This document shows, piece by piece, positions 11,401 through 23,900 of a stretch of 64,000 nt of DNA. Source of the DNA: Rhyacichthys aspro (lineage: Eukaryota > Chordata > Actinopteri > Gobiiformes > Rhyacichthyidae); contig CM072154.1 in the NCBI GenBank assembly GCA_036850595.1, positions 17,739,330-17,803,329 of the forward strand, in the 5' to 3' direction. The notes beneath the pieces are model-generated. The model saw nothing but the letters and a program-made list of their open reading frames with translations. It was not told where the DNA came from and made no database searches. Position 1 is the first letter of the stretch, and the number at the start of each line of letters is the position of its first letter. Both the position numbers and the translations under genes were made by a program.

Positions 11401-12224
11401 GCAGGTGAACAGGTGCTGCACGATTGAGGACACACAAATGAGGAGCAATAGTCAATGTAACGGCTTTGTTTTGGTGCAGATTTTAATGTTTTTACCTCGA
11501 CTCTGATGTGAAAGTTGTCAGGTTGTTTGTTCAGTGACTCAGAGTACTCCTTTCTCTGCACTAAACATAAAAGAAGTTAAAATGCCTTTGTGGAAGTAAT
11601 CAATATTATTATTTGTGAGAAAGTTGTATAGGCCCAAGAAAGGGAAGCTTTTACTGCAGTAAAGAATAATAGCTGACTGGTTTAAGTGTCTTGTCTAAGT
11701 GACTATGATCAAGATGAGACAATTTATTAAAAGACTTAATCTAACTGTGACAAATGCAGTTAGAACGCTGACTTACAACAAATGTACTATATGTAACTAA
11801 TTATGTATCTTTATGTGAACATACTGTATATAGATTTCCCAGTAGGTCTGGACATGTTGTTTCTCTGAACCGGAGACGCTTTTTGGTCTTCATAATGGAA
11901 ACTACGCCTCTGGGTGAGATCATCTGGCGACAAACCCCTGAAACAGCATTAAAAGCAACTTATAAAACCAAGCTTAAAGTCAAACATATGGTCACTGGCC
12001 TGAAAATCCCTCCTCAATGTGCAATAAAACCATCAGCCACTTGAGAGAAAGGCATGACAACAGAGTGCACCTTATCTTAAAGGTTGTAAACAGGTGTGTG
12101 TACGGCTGTAAAGTGTTTAAATTAATATCCAGTAGTTTAGCCCAGTTGGAAATAATGATTTATAATGACGTGAAATGAAACTAACTCACCCTGGGGCGTA
12201 GGAGAACGGGCTCGAGCCAAACAT
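5438..12224 (-). CDS. eps8l3: EPS8-like protein 3 (PTB-SH3-SAM actin/RTK adaptor)
   Basis: Coding exons in transcript order: 12224-12190, 11937-11825, 11560-11496, 11415-11257, 10763-10614, 10527-10430, 10347-10214, 9534-9431, 9192-9072, 8998-8919, 8825-8751, 8103-7958, 7627-7463, 7385-7295, 6791-6684 (or 6693), 6613-6531, 6447-6315 and 5479-5438. This gives about 633 residues; human EPS8L3 has about 593. EPS8 proteins link receptor tyrosine kinase signalling to Rac and actin. Visible parts are a PTB domain (about 65-190, LDAKGRVWSQEMILEV), a proline-rich middle, an SH3 domain (about 489-542, IYDFMARNNRELSLLKGDEVEV...WWLVRN) and a SAM-like effector domain (about 549-615). A lysine run (GKKKKKKSKK) lies near 315. 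An internal ATG at 11855 starts MSRPTGKSIY, which aligns with the mammalian N-terminus. The 39 residues before it are in frame, starting MFGSSPFSYAPGG. Confidence 0.93.
5970..6120 (+). repeat. dispersed repeat (tttggagaagcaaacaggagca type)
   Basis: The opening 'tttggagaagcaaacaggag' recurs at 29135-29250 and, shorter, at 58878-58905. It lies in the last intron of eps8l3. I do not recognise the element. Confidence 0.4.
6905..6985 (+). repeat. dispersed repeat (tggtctctgtggatt...gacagaataa)
   Basis: Matches 61091-61170 over 'agcctggtctctgtggatt', the cagaaggcagtgcaaac region and agacagaataa. A fragment is also at 1836-1880. It lies in an eps8l3 intron. Confidence 0.5.
7713..7765 (+). repeat. 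dispersed repeat, copy 1 of 2 (ggcataatgtgaagtcagca)
   Basis: About 50 bases, including 'ggcataatgtgaagtcagca' and a T-run followed by atctaat(c/t)cagta. They recur at 9951-10009. Both copies lie in eps8l3 introns in the same orientation. Confidence 0.55.
9951..10009 (+). repeat. dispersed repeat, copy 2 of 2 (ggcataatgtgaagtcagca)
   Basis: Second copy of the segment at 7713-7765. Both copies are preceded by tcattgt. Confidence 0.55.
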
Positions 12225-12257
12225 TGTCAAAGTGATTCAAAATACACCCAAAGACAC

Positions 12258-13190
12258 CTGTAAAAATAAATAGTGCAGTTTTTATTTATGAGATTATGGT
12301 AATCTTTGTTACATTATAAACCATATTGGGTGGAGCACAGTGGTTCGAATAAGGGTAGAGCATATAACAAAAGCACTACATTTTAATCAAAGTAAAAACA
12401 GACATAAACTCCCCAGTTAATGTATAACAAGAGCTGTTATAAATGTTATGTTTAAATTTGGAGTAATGTTTAATCTGTGGTAATGATTTAAGGTTGGTTT
12501 TTCAGACTTTAAGCCACAGTTGGTGATTTTTAGGTGTAAAATAATCTTCAATATTCCCCAAAGTGTGTACTTTCTGTGCCAGAATGAGTTACCCAAAATC
12601 TGGCTCTAGTTGTCTATACAAATGGAAAATAATGCCTGTGCACACAGGCACACACAAAGCTAAAAATGGACAACATAGATGTGGACCACTTTGTTGACTC
12701 TGTGGCGAACTATAAAACAAAATTATTGGCAGTGGTTTGCATTGTCTGCCGTTCTCATGTACTGTCAGCTTATGATAGTATTAACATACACAATAATATT
12801 TTAACATTTCAAATTTAGGTGGTGCCATACCTTTTAGATCCGTCAGTGTCAGCTCTGCTCCTGTGCCATGATCGTTTTAGTCCAGTTTTCTGTCCACGAC
12901 ACTCTTCACAAGAGAAACAGATGCAAGAAAACTTCCTGGATCAAAGTGCAAGTCTTTCAGGAGTGACGATGAGATGATGAAAAGGGCAGGTCTTAGGTTT
13001 TTGTGCTTCACTGAAGGCTAATGGGTCCAGAGGTTGAAAAATAATATGATCAAAGGTCTTTTCCATGTGCCACTTATGCAATTAAAGCTTATGCCCATGA
13101 CAGTGTGGCTATAAAAAATAGGTTTTCCACATTAACCTCCAACATTGATAAAACACAACACAGGGAGACCATTTTTGAATAAGAGAACCA
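12258..13190 (-). other. eps8l3 5' UTR intron, noncoding first exon and promoter
   Basis: The first coding exon of eps8l3 ends its 5' UTR at 12257 (acceptor tttttacag on the minus strand). A likely noncoding first exon lies near 12832-12960, with donor AAAAG|gtatgg reading on the minus strand. The remainder shows no coding potential. The poly(A) site of atp5pb begins the next unit at about 13191. Confidence 0.45.
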
Positions 13191-13196
13191 TTTATT
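13191..13196 (-). terminator. atp5pb: poly(A) signal of atp5pb
   Basis: TTTATT on the + strand, about 160 bases after the atp5pb stop codon in the gene's direction. Confidence 0.55.
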
Positions 13197-13354
13197 TTAC
13201 CATCAGCTGACGTGTAAATACTGTACACACCCATATTATTCACAGAGACATTTTAAAGAGGAACTTCTCAATCTATATGAAAAGAAAAAAGTGGGCGTCT
13301 CCTTTAGATCAATAAGTGGGAATAGAGCCATCTTCTCTGAAGACTGGACTGAGA

Positions 13355-16024
13355 TTAGGCTGTAGCTTTGGCCTGTGTGGCCTTGGCCAGAGCCTTCAGG
13401 TCTGTGATGCACTTGGCAATGCTTTCCTTCTCCTGAAAAAAAACAAAACAAAAACACTTCAGTCAATTTTTTATGTATTTGTATGCATTTACATTACACT
13501 TTCACTTAGTTCATGACTCATTTTTGGGCATTTTTTAACCTTCATAAATCAAAAAACCTTTGGTCTGCAAATTATAAATGAGTTCCCTGGGTTAAAAACA
13601 TGTTTTTAAGATAATGGGCAAGAATACATGACACTCAAGACTGCCTTGTCTTGAGATGATGAGAAGCAAACCCTGTCTTGTATCACTGTAATGCCATTTA
13701 CACAGTACATTAACAGCTGATGCCTGCCGTGTGCACAGACCTGCTGAGGAGTGATGCTGCCGACGACGCTCTTCTCGACCCAGTTAACCATGTGCTCTTG
13801 CTCCATGCGGCGGTGGAGGTCCTGCAGTGCAATCTGGTAATCCAGGCGTCTCTTCACCTCGTTTGTGACCATGTGTAGTCTTTCCCTGTAGTTGGTCTCA
13901 AGTATCATGGCCACATTGTTCTGTCAAGGAAACAGCACATTAGAGGAAAAGACAAGAAAACATGTTTCAAGACTCCAGTTTAAACTTAAAACTATGCCTG
14001 TAGATATTTTAGGGCTACATCAAATGGCTCTGTAAAGTTTTTGTAAAAAAGGAAATTGTGAGAGAAGGTGTTACAATAGTCTACAGAATAAAACTGTTAC
14101 ACAAATGCTAAATCAAATGAGTGAAACCCAGCTTTTATCTAAATGTAAACAGAGGTTATCTCAACAGGTGTATAGACTAAAGAGTTAGACAACACTCCAA
14201 CCAAATGTAACTTTATTGCTGCAATTTTGCTCTCAGCCAGTAGAGGTTGCTAAATAGATGCAGACAATGCCATTGAATTGGATGCTGTCACTAATTTACA
14301 CAAAACACCACCAGTCAAAGTAGAATAAAAAGACTGTGTATAAATTGAATGAAGCCTACCCTCTTAGCGTCAAAGAGCATTGATCTTCCTTCTGCTCTCC
14401 ACTGCTCCTTCTTCTCGTCCTCGATGGCCTGAGCCAGACTGGTCATAGCCAGGTCTTTCACCTCCTGAGCCTTGGCCACTTTCTCCTGAAAAGCCAAAAA
14501 CAGAATAATTACAGGATTTCTGCAGAATGCACGTGTTTTTTAAGGGTCTACAAATTTACAGACTTTTCATGAGCTTCTAAGAGTGTGCCAGAAATAAATA
14601 AAACTGTAATAGGCTTGCCTCGTTCAGTTTGTCTGCAAAAGCTGCAACTTGTGGACCAAATTTCTTGACACCATAGATGATTACTGCTCCAATGGAGGCA
14701 GCGGCGAAGGTCTCATGGTTAATAACATAGATTTCCTTGGACAGCAGGTATAGGAGGAGGCCAGTGCCAAGCATGTAGGGCCCTGGATAAACAGTAAAAA
14801 AAACTGTTGTTGAAGTGTGTTCAATTAAAATAGACAAAGCATCAACAGCAAACCACCAACAGCCCCCCATCTCCACACCTGTAACTCCGGTTTTGGGGTA
14901 AAGGAGTTGGAAAAGCTCCTCTGGGATGATGCCATGACGGACTTTGCCTCCTTTCTCTGGCAGAGGAGGAACTGGTGCCAGACTCTGGGATGATGTGTGG
15001 AGGGAGCGGGAAGCCTGGACCAGACTGTGGACAACAGTAGTACAAGTTACAGGTTTGTCAACCTCTTACTCAAAATCAAAGCACCTATTTATCAATCCAA
15101 GCAACTAAAAAGTATAGAAGACACTTACCCAGCTCCAAGAGGGCCACTGCTTTTCAGGGCACCAGCTGTAAAGAATAAAATGGATAGTAGCTTAATTACA
15201 GAGTAAAGGGAGAGTCATCTTTGCCAATAATACTTAAAGCAAAACTATGTAACCTTTATGTAAAGACTAGAGGGGGAAATCCTGTTGCAAGCTTACATAG
15301 GAGTGTGAGACTAGGGACCGCTTGATTACGCTTTAACCATTTATAAAAAAAATAGTAAAATTTGCAATTAAACAGCCTAAGAACTGTTTCATAAATTAAC
15401 TATGCAAAAGTAAGCAGTATATTGTACTGAACGTGGGTGATTAAGACAGGTAAGCCCTTGTTAAATGTATCACTCACTGTGTCCAATTAATAACTGTTTG
15501 ATACAGGAAGAGATCATTACTTCAGAGAATTGATCAACTTCTGATAGCATTGGAGATACATATCTACTCTTTAAGTAACAATTAAACCCGTCCTTAAGTG
15601 TTTAGTGTTACAAGACAAAATGTTCTTCTGTCGGAGCTCTGCTGTCAAAAGGTGACATTTGCAGAGCTGCACAGTTAGCCACTGTTAGCTCATGCAACTT
15701 GTTTTTGTTAACGACAGTTAACAGTCACCACAGACCTCCCTATAATCTTACATACTTATCTGTATTTCTGTTAGGTTTAGATTAAGTATAAACTGGTGAA
15801 GACACTGCAGTTAATTCATCTTCTGAGCGTGTAAGTTACTCACTAAAACTAGCATTAGCATGTCTCCCATTCAATGTGCGGCCTTCAATTTACCCTTCAG
15901 GTTTACATTCTAATTAAAGCTTTTATTTCTCCGTCATAACGTTTTGGCCTCCCCATTAGAAATTACCAGTCTTTTCAAACTTAATAAAAGTCATACCTGA
16001 GACAAAGACGAGCCTGGACAGCAT
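13355..16024 (-). CDS. atp5pb: mitochondrial ATP synthase peripheral stalk subunit b
   Basis: Seven coding exons in transcript order: 16024-15997, 15165-15129, 15024-14879, 14782-14619, 14485-14360, 13920-13741 and 13432-13355. They encode 252 residues; human ATP5PB has 256. The protein is the membrane-anchored b subunit of the FoF1 peripheral stalk in the inner mitochondrial membrane. A presequence-like N-terminus (MLSRLVFVS) precedes the conserved segment IPEELFQLLYPKTGVTGPYM. Then come two hydrophobic stretches (LGTGLLLYLLSKEIYVI and FAAASIGAVIIYGV), ADKLNE, and the long charged helix with RLDYQIALQD and EQEHMVNWVEKSVV. The intron after ADKLNE (14618-14486) has a GC donor, since no in-frame GT is available. 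The neighbouring traf3ip3 runs the opposite way. Confidence 0.97.
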
Positions 16025-16029
16025 GTTTG

Positions 16030-16250
16030 AAGGATGAAGTGCCTAGTAGTCGCTCCACAGGGCACCCTTGTTTCGGCCTCTTCGTGCCCTTCTGCAGAGA
16101 GCCGCAAAGATGGCGGACACACGAGATATCATCCCGAAATATCGCGAGAAGTAAACTCAAGTCGGAGCCGTCTCAAACTCAGGTGTCCGTTAGAGGGAGA
16201 TGTTGGACCGAAAGTGATCAGAGGAAGCAGATGTTTCCACAAAGATGGGG
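16030..16250. promoter_or_regulatory. atp5pb promoter, possibly bidirectional
   Basis: A CpG-rich block just upstream of the atp5pb start. It contains aaagatggcgg at 16106-16116, a YY1-type element common in promoters of mitochondrial genes. A GT donor-like site (gatggggtaagg) at its right edge on the + strand leaves open a first exon for rightward transcription. No TATA box is seen. Confidence 0.5.
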
Positions 16251-16839
16251 TAAGGCGATTTATGGCTTTGTAAGTTAAACATTTAGATATTTATTTATTT
16301 TATTTAATTTGTACAGTCATCAGTGTGGTCTGAAAATTACAGTAGCCTACATATTTTCTCTCTTCTGCACCACATTGACTTAGCTGGGGTTTGTTATATG
16401 CTTCACACATACTTTATAGAGTTTCTTCAATCTGAAGTGGAGACAAAAAACCTTATGTAAGCAAGCTGCTCCTCCAGTTTCCAGATGTTATATAGGTAAG
16501 TAAAGCTGAACTGATTTGGCATAAAAGGCATAAAAGCAAAAGATGCAGCACGAGTTATGAACCACAGTTCAGGACTGTATTGTTTATTTGACTCTCTTTA
16601 CATTTCCATATATGTGGATAAAACTAGATCACAACTTCAAAAGTCAGTAGCCCATTTTATTGCACCCGACTCCCTACTGAGGAATGATTAAATTAAATTT
16701 TCCAAAAGGTGACCACAGAGCTGGCTCTTCCCACTAATGCACTCTTTTCTTCAGTCTTCAGGGGAATTGCCTGTGTCAGTCTGTAATCTTGGGGCCCACC
16801 CGTGCATGGCATCAGCTCAGAGCAAGTGGCTGCTGAGAT
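16251..16839. other. intergenic spacer between atp5pb and traf3ip3
   Basis: AT-rich and without a recognisable gene or repeat. It may be the first intron of traf3ip3 if transcription begins in the shared CpG block. Confidence 0.35.
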
Positions 16840-17014
16840 AGAGGAACATATGACGCTGTGGTTCCCTCGACTTCCTGTACATTTACGCTCAACAGAAGAG
16901 AGCTACATGTGAAACACAGACACAAAGCCCGGACACTATTTCAGGAGAGTGACAAAATGGTTGGCTGCTTCAACGACTGTGAAGTGTCTCCTCCTCAGTG
17001 ACATGGAGCAGTAG
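16840..17014 (+). other. traf3ip3: probable noncoding first exon of traf3ip3
   Basis: It ends in a strong donor (cagtag|gtaagt). It contains only tiny open frames, including a three-codon ATG GAG CAG TAG at its 3' end. The next exon has its acceptor about 20 bases before the coding ATG at 17996, so this exon, if used, is 5' UTR. The left boundary is a guess. Confidence 0.4.
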
Positions 17015-17995
17015 GTAAGTGTCTCCGCTTATTAAAATGCATTGGTCTTTTCAAACTTTTGCACATTTTCTATTGGAGCCTCATGCCAGGACAAACTAGG
17101 CCTTGCCCGCCTTTAATAACTCTGAGTTCAATCAAAATGCAACAGGTCTCTTTGCAGTTTCTCCCATTGTATTACGTAAAAATGACTGCAGCTAAATCAC
17201 ATGCTGTTAGTGCTTTGCTCTTCTTTTACCTAAAGTTGGGTGGGGACCATGAAAATGGAATGAAAACTATATGAAGGATAAGCCGACTTATGTCACAGGT
17301 GCATTTGGGGAAAAAAGTTCATGCTTTCATCTTCAGTTGGCTCAAATATTGCAACAATCTCTTAAAAACACAAGTCAGAATGTATTCATATATGTCTTTT
17401 GCACTGGTTTCCCATTAGTCAAAGATTTTAAAACTGTGCTTTTGGCTTTAATGTACTCAGTGCTTTAGGCTATTTGTAAGACCCACTGATATGTTATGAG
17501 CTGTGTAGGCATTTTTGATAAATGGTATCAAAACAGGTACTTTGTGTCCCCAGATTCTTAACTAAACATGAATGAGTCTGTGTTTTTGCGCCACGTATCA
17601 GCAACAGACTTCAGAAAACTGTGGATCTGCACAGACCCTCAGTTCTATAAATAGAAAGAATAAAACATACATTCCCCTATATAGTCAGTTTAGCTTTGAG
17701 TAAAATCTTCTGTAGCACTTCCTATATAATAAAACTGAGAGCTTATCAGGTTGGCCAAATAAATTGACACAATACACACAATCACAGTCTTTTGAGATAC
17801 AAGTCTTCTACTACACTATTTTCAGATGCCTTCTTCTTAACCTTTAATTTCTTAACCATTCATTCAGCCTAAATATCTTATTCATTACAAGCCAGTTTTG
17901 GGTCAAAAGTTACATAACGTTGCTTTATAGCTGTACATTACAAATAGAAGTGATGGATTTTATGATGTCTCTCTTTTGTAAGTTCGGGAGCTGCC

Positions 17996-20900
17996 ATGGA
18001 CGCTGGGTCTGCTGTCCACCTCTCTACAGTATTAAAGTTTGAAGAAAAAGCCTACATCCGAGCCGAGAAACACGAACACCTCCGAGGACGTAACAACACC
18101 ACTTCTTGCCGGAGCCCCACAAGAGACTTTGACACAAAATCGATAAAGAATGAGCTCAAGGAAAAGAGGCAACGGGAGTTTTTGAGAAGGAGATCCGTGA
18201 GTCCAGAAATGTGTGGCTCAAAGTCAGCAGAGAGACAATCAAAGAAAAGAGCATCGCCAAGAATATTTAAAATGAAATGTAACACTTCAGAGACTGTGAA
18301 CTCAAACACCCACAACAGTCCCACTGCAAACGGACGCCCAGCCTTAATATTAGAGACTAGTGAAGCTCCAAGCACCAGTAAATGGGTAAATTATTTAAAA
18401 TATAGCTTTACATCCTGTAAATACAGTCAGATACCTATAATATTGTGTTTTCTGTTCCTTAGGCCTCATTATGGTCAGAGCCTATAACAAAAGGCCATGT
18501 ATCAGAAAAACAAGCATCAAAGCTACTTAAAAGAGAAAGCACAGTTAATGGTAAGTCATACGGTCTGTATGGTTTTATCATGTTGTTGGGGTCTCTTTTC
18601 CTTTGACTTAATCTGTTGTTTTTCATCTTCTTTTCTAGTTCAAACCACTAGTATAAAAACTACTGTTCTATCTGAAAGAGTTCGCCAAAGACTAACTCAG
18701 AGTGAACACATACAGCAGAAGAAGATGCAGCGAGAAGCCTGGGTGCAGACCGAGTGAGTCTAAACATGTCTGACCTTGTGTTATTTGTATTAAATCAATG
18801 TTAGAGCATGCTTCTTTATTCATTTCATCCATTGTTTGTTTGCAGGTCTGGCTTTGTGACTGTTAAAGAAGCAGTAAGTGATTCTTGGCTGATTTAAAAT
18901 AGACTAAAATGGCTCACAACATTCATCCATCTTTCTCATCTCTCTCAATTTAGGATCTACAGAGGTTAGCCGAGTACTTACAGGTAAAGCAACTCAACAT
19001 TTTTTAAAGTTTACCATATCTCCAGGAGTGATAGTGAAATACATCAAACTCATAAGCTCATCTAAATACTATTAAGAAGCAAATGTAGTGAATAATGTAT
19101 GTAGAAAGCTATGGGATAGTTCTCAGACATTAAGGTCATTGAATTGGTAATAAAAATCGACAGAAGATACCTTTGTGGAGGGGCTGATGTTGGAAGCCCA
19201 AGTTACATACTCTGTGGCTCCATCCTTAAATAGATAATGTTTGGACTCTTAATCTTTCATACAATGATCTAATGTGTATGTTGGTAACATATGGAGCCAC
19301 AGAGCGTGCAAGGTAAGGAAATGGGCTTGATTAAAGAGGATAAACTACTACTTCTGTAAACAACCTTGAGCTAAAATAACATCAAAACAGTAATTGTATT
19401 TATTATTCTGTATTATAAGGTTTATTGCATGCATTAGTGTGAATTCCTCCATACTTTGACCCAAAAAACAACTTAAACTAAAAGGTTTCTAAGGAGACAT
19501 GGTTGACTTGTTTTTTTCTCTGCTGTATCAGGAGGCCTTGTGGCGAGAGGAGGTTGTGAAGAAGAAACTGGCAGCACTCCAGGAGAGCACTACCAACCTC
19601 ATGAACTCCTCTGATAACATATGGACTGTGAGTCTCAATTAAATAAACACCCACAGCGGCTGATATGTCCCAACAACAAATACATTTCCCATTTTATAAG
19701 GTCACACTGCTACTGTTCTGTACTTCTTCACTTCATTTGAATTCATTTAATACGGTCGACAGCAGCAGGTGTAAGACCTATGCAGAGTGTGGTTTGGAGT
19801 TTCCTTTTTCCGCTCTGCAGACTTAAACGCTGCAGAAGAGAGCAAGCTGTCATTCTTGAACAGGAAGGGTGTGACAGACTCGTGTGTACAGTACGATAGG
19901 TGCACCGGGGTCTGATTAGTTAACTTTATTATGAGGTTTTACAAAACACAGAAGAAGAGGGGTTAGTCTGAGAACTGTTTATTTACTTTGCAGATGAGAA
20001 TATTGAGAATAAAATGACCATACTATGTCTCTATGTCTGTAGGTTAGTTTAAGTGAGGTTGTAGTGTCCAGTCAGTAGAGCAAGGGAAACAATATAGTGC
20101 ATTTGAACTTTTATTTTTCCTGTAAAAACTGTATCTTTAAAGAGAAATTATTTGAATGAACATTACATTTGCTTTTGGATTAATAGTAACTAAATTGTTT
20201 CTTGTGCCTATTGATTTGTTCCTGTGTAATGTTCTCTGTTGCTCATTGATGTTTTTACTGTGAACCAATCAACTGTAGCTTCACATTTGGATGTTGCCAC
20301 AGATTTAGCTTCATAAGTTTTATAACTTTCCATCCGCTTCTCAGAAAGTAGCAGCCAACCATTTCCTTTGTAACCCACACAGACTCGCTTCAGCGAAGAT
20401 CTACTGAGAAACAAGATCAGGGCTTTGGAGGCACAGCTTCAAGTCTGTCTGCAGGTAAGAGCCACAGCTGTAAATAAGTGTATCTCCACAAGAAGCAACA
20501 TTTTTAAGTGATGGAGTTTCTTTATTTGTATTTTGCCAGTGATCAAGAGATGCATTTGCTGTTTCCAACACTTTTACTTGTGCAGCAGGTTTGGTGTTGT
20601 TTCTCATTGACAAATCCAAACACTAACCTTCTGTTTGTGTTGTTTTCACAGAAGTTTCCGAAGGATGCCGTGAAGAAGCTACTGCTGCAGATGGAGAGGC
20701 AGAAGCTGGTTTATGAAGACAAAGCTGTGATCGCTCTTCAGAAAGTCACACAGGAGAAGACTGAGGCTCTCACCAAAGCAGAGACACTGCAGGTATTTTA
20801 ACACTTCCTCTAAAACCAGGCAGATCAAACTCCAGGCTCAGGAGCTGGATTCAATTGTTCTTTTACTGTGTCAAAAAGAGCATTCAATTTGGATTAAAAT

Positions 20901-23900
20901 TTATTAAAGGATTGCCCCTTGAGATGCAGCATCTCATTTTCGAGGGGGTCCAAAAACACAGAACATCACAAATGTTCACACATCACAAACAATACTAAAA
21001 TACACATGACACAATACAGTTCGCTCGCCCTTCCCACTCCCACCCCAATCCCATCTCAGCACACACAAAATTACAAACAAATACTGTCATTTTAAAGTAA
21101 AAAAGAAACAAAAATCTGTACAAACAATGCAGAAAGCAAGAGAGTAAAATTAGAAACAAGAACAGGAAGTTTTAAAATAAATAAACAAGGATGACCTGAA
21201 GTGACTAAATGAAGTTATCTAGATGTAGATCTGAACCAAGAGGGTAACTTGTTCCATTCTGACGGGGCTTTTAAAATGATCTATGACTGACTTCTTTATT
21301 CTTGTGACTGTGAATGAGAGATACTGAGTATGTCTGACTGAGTATCAGGATGTGGATTACTACAGTTATTACAGTGCATTTAATTATAGCAGTATTCAAC
21401 ACAGTTATTACATATCACATGTTTCCTGATGTTGTGCAGCCCTAGTGTAGGGGCAGTAAACAAACTCGTATCCATATCCATATCCTATCCATTATTCTTT
21501 GTGTTGAAGAGAAAGTTAATTGTGATGGCCGAACCAATAGACGACTAGTACTTTTTAAATAAAGCCACTCTAGATAAAGTTGGTCATTTGATCCTTTTTC
21601 TCTAAAACCTAAAAATAGTTTGTAATTTGAGATATTGGATGGTCAAATATCTTTTCAAAGCTTTCAACATAAACCTTGCTGACTGTAATTAGGATTTGGC
21701 AATATGGCAATAATGTCATATCACGATTTTCATTATGCCAAGATCATTTCGATTTTATCACCATTCATTCATAGATTTTTTATTATGGCCTATATTGCCT
21801 CATATAATTAACTACAACTATGTTTTGCTGCTTGTAGTAAAATAAATACAGCTATCTACTTCTCTACTGGCTATAACAAACTAGAAATGACACCCTAAAA
21901 ACATTAAATAATGTGCATATGGATACATATACATAGCATTTGCTTTAATTGATTAAAATTTGTCTAGAGTAAAGTGTCGTTTTTACTAATCAGACACATT
22001 AGTCACTTATTAGAGGCCAAGTGTTGCCCTAGGATATGACAAATCCTACAGTCCTTTAGTTTATTTACAGTATTTATTCTAACATTGCTCTTGCACGTGT
22101 TGTCAAGGTTTGGTAGAAATTCACCTAATGCATAAAATTATAAATTTGTATCCTTGTTCCACCAGGAGGCCCTAAATACAGCAAAGACAGAGGCTCAAAG
22201 ATGGCAGCGCCTTTACGAAGAGCTCAGACTATACTCTGTGCAGCTCAAAGAGAAACAGCACAACAGCATCGACGAACTGCAACAACTGCACAGCCATCTG
22301 GAGGTACGTGTCAAGGCTGAGGGGCTGTGGAGTATTTCGTCCCAAACATTTGTGAGACATATTTGTGTGTGCGCTGCAGCTGTCCCGGGTCAGAGAAACA
22401 GAGCTGCAGGAAGAGCTCGTGTCACTAAAGCAGCACAACAAAGAGCTACAGTACAATATATGTCTGCTGGAGGAGGACAACGACGTACTGAGGGAGGAAA
22501 TACAAAATCTTACAGGTCAGAAACCACAAGGAGATGTCTTTTTGAGTTTTTAGAGAAAGACTTGATAAAAAGTGTGTGCGTTGTGTGCGTTTTCTAGATG
22601 GCAGCAGTGAGATTGAAGACGTCTTGGTGCAGCAATGTTTGACGCCTGAAGAAACAGAGCAGCGGGCGACAGTGAGGAGGGCGTCTCAGGTCGAGGAGCA
22701 GCTCCAGCTCACTTTGGAGAAACTACGGCTCAAAGAGAAAGAGGTGAATACGTGTTTTCAGCCCAATCTTTTACAAACACTTTTCAGATGAGAGATTAGT
22801 TAGACACAGATTCAAAGTCAGTGTAGTCTCTCGCCTCACGCTCACAAGGCATCAACAAAAATACAATGTAAAATAGTGCAGTCTAATGTAATTAATATGT
22901 ATGAAATGACAGGCAGCAGGTGTATTGTAAACTAATGGGGCAAATAAGTGATCTCAAAATACCAATGAAATCAACAGCAGCAGATGAATAGATTTTGGTG
23001 TAAGTTGTGGTCTGTTAGTGTGTATAAACAAATAACATCAGAAATTATGTCTTACTATTAGCTTGTTATTATAATATTATATTTACAGTGACTGCTTTTG
23101 GCTTCACGGCATGATTTGTGTAAGAAAATTTGAAGAAATGTTTATGCATGTTTTGTCAGTGACTTGTTTTGAAGGAGCCAGTTTTTAATTGTTTAGGAGT
23201 AAAATATGTGCGATATAGGCGAAAGGGTGAACAAAAACATACAGAGCAGTGAGGAATGTACTCATATAACTGAATCTGAGAAGGTCAAACAAAAGTACAA
23301 GAGACTCTGATACCAACCAGGACCAAATACTGGAAATCCTAGTTAAAACAATCAAGCTTCATTTAGCCTTGTTGTGCGTTAAAATAACATAAAGCTGTAC
23401 AATTATGGCTAACAAATATTTGCACACACAGTCATTTCTATAGACACGTTTACTTTTACCAATTCAAAAGAGATAAATGTTTTTGGCCACTTTAATAATT
23501 GATTAAATGAAACTGAATTGCCATTTTTACACATTACAAAATACATTTAAACCTAATTTAATGGTCAGGCTTCACCATTGCTTGTTTAGTGTTTTGATTA
23601 TATTTAAATATTACTAATGTATGTCTCTTTAAGAATAAAGAGTGTGAATGCTTAGGCTGATATTAGTGTTGGGTTTGCTGTGGTTTCAAAGTCTGTTATA
23701 ATGCTGTTTGCAGTGTGTGGAGCTGCAGACCGAGCTCAGCGCCATGGAGCAGGAGTGTCAGTCCAGTCAGGTCCGACTGTCGCAGTGCAGAGACCAGCTC
23801 AGGCAAATGAGCCTCCGCCGCGGGTCAACGGTGAGCACTGTGTGTTTGTGTGTCCCAGGAGGGAAACGTGAGACAAACACAGGCTTAATGTCCTTTTTCA

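Noticed and set aside
14599..14618. A GT donor downstream of the atp5pb GC donor
   Set aside because: Using the next GT (in cagttttat on the minus strand) adds 14 bases and shifts the frame out of the conserved C-terminal helix.
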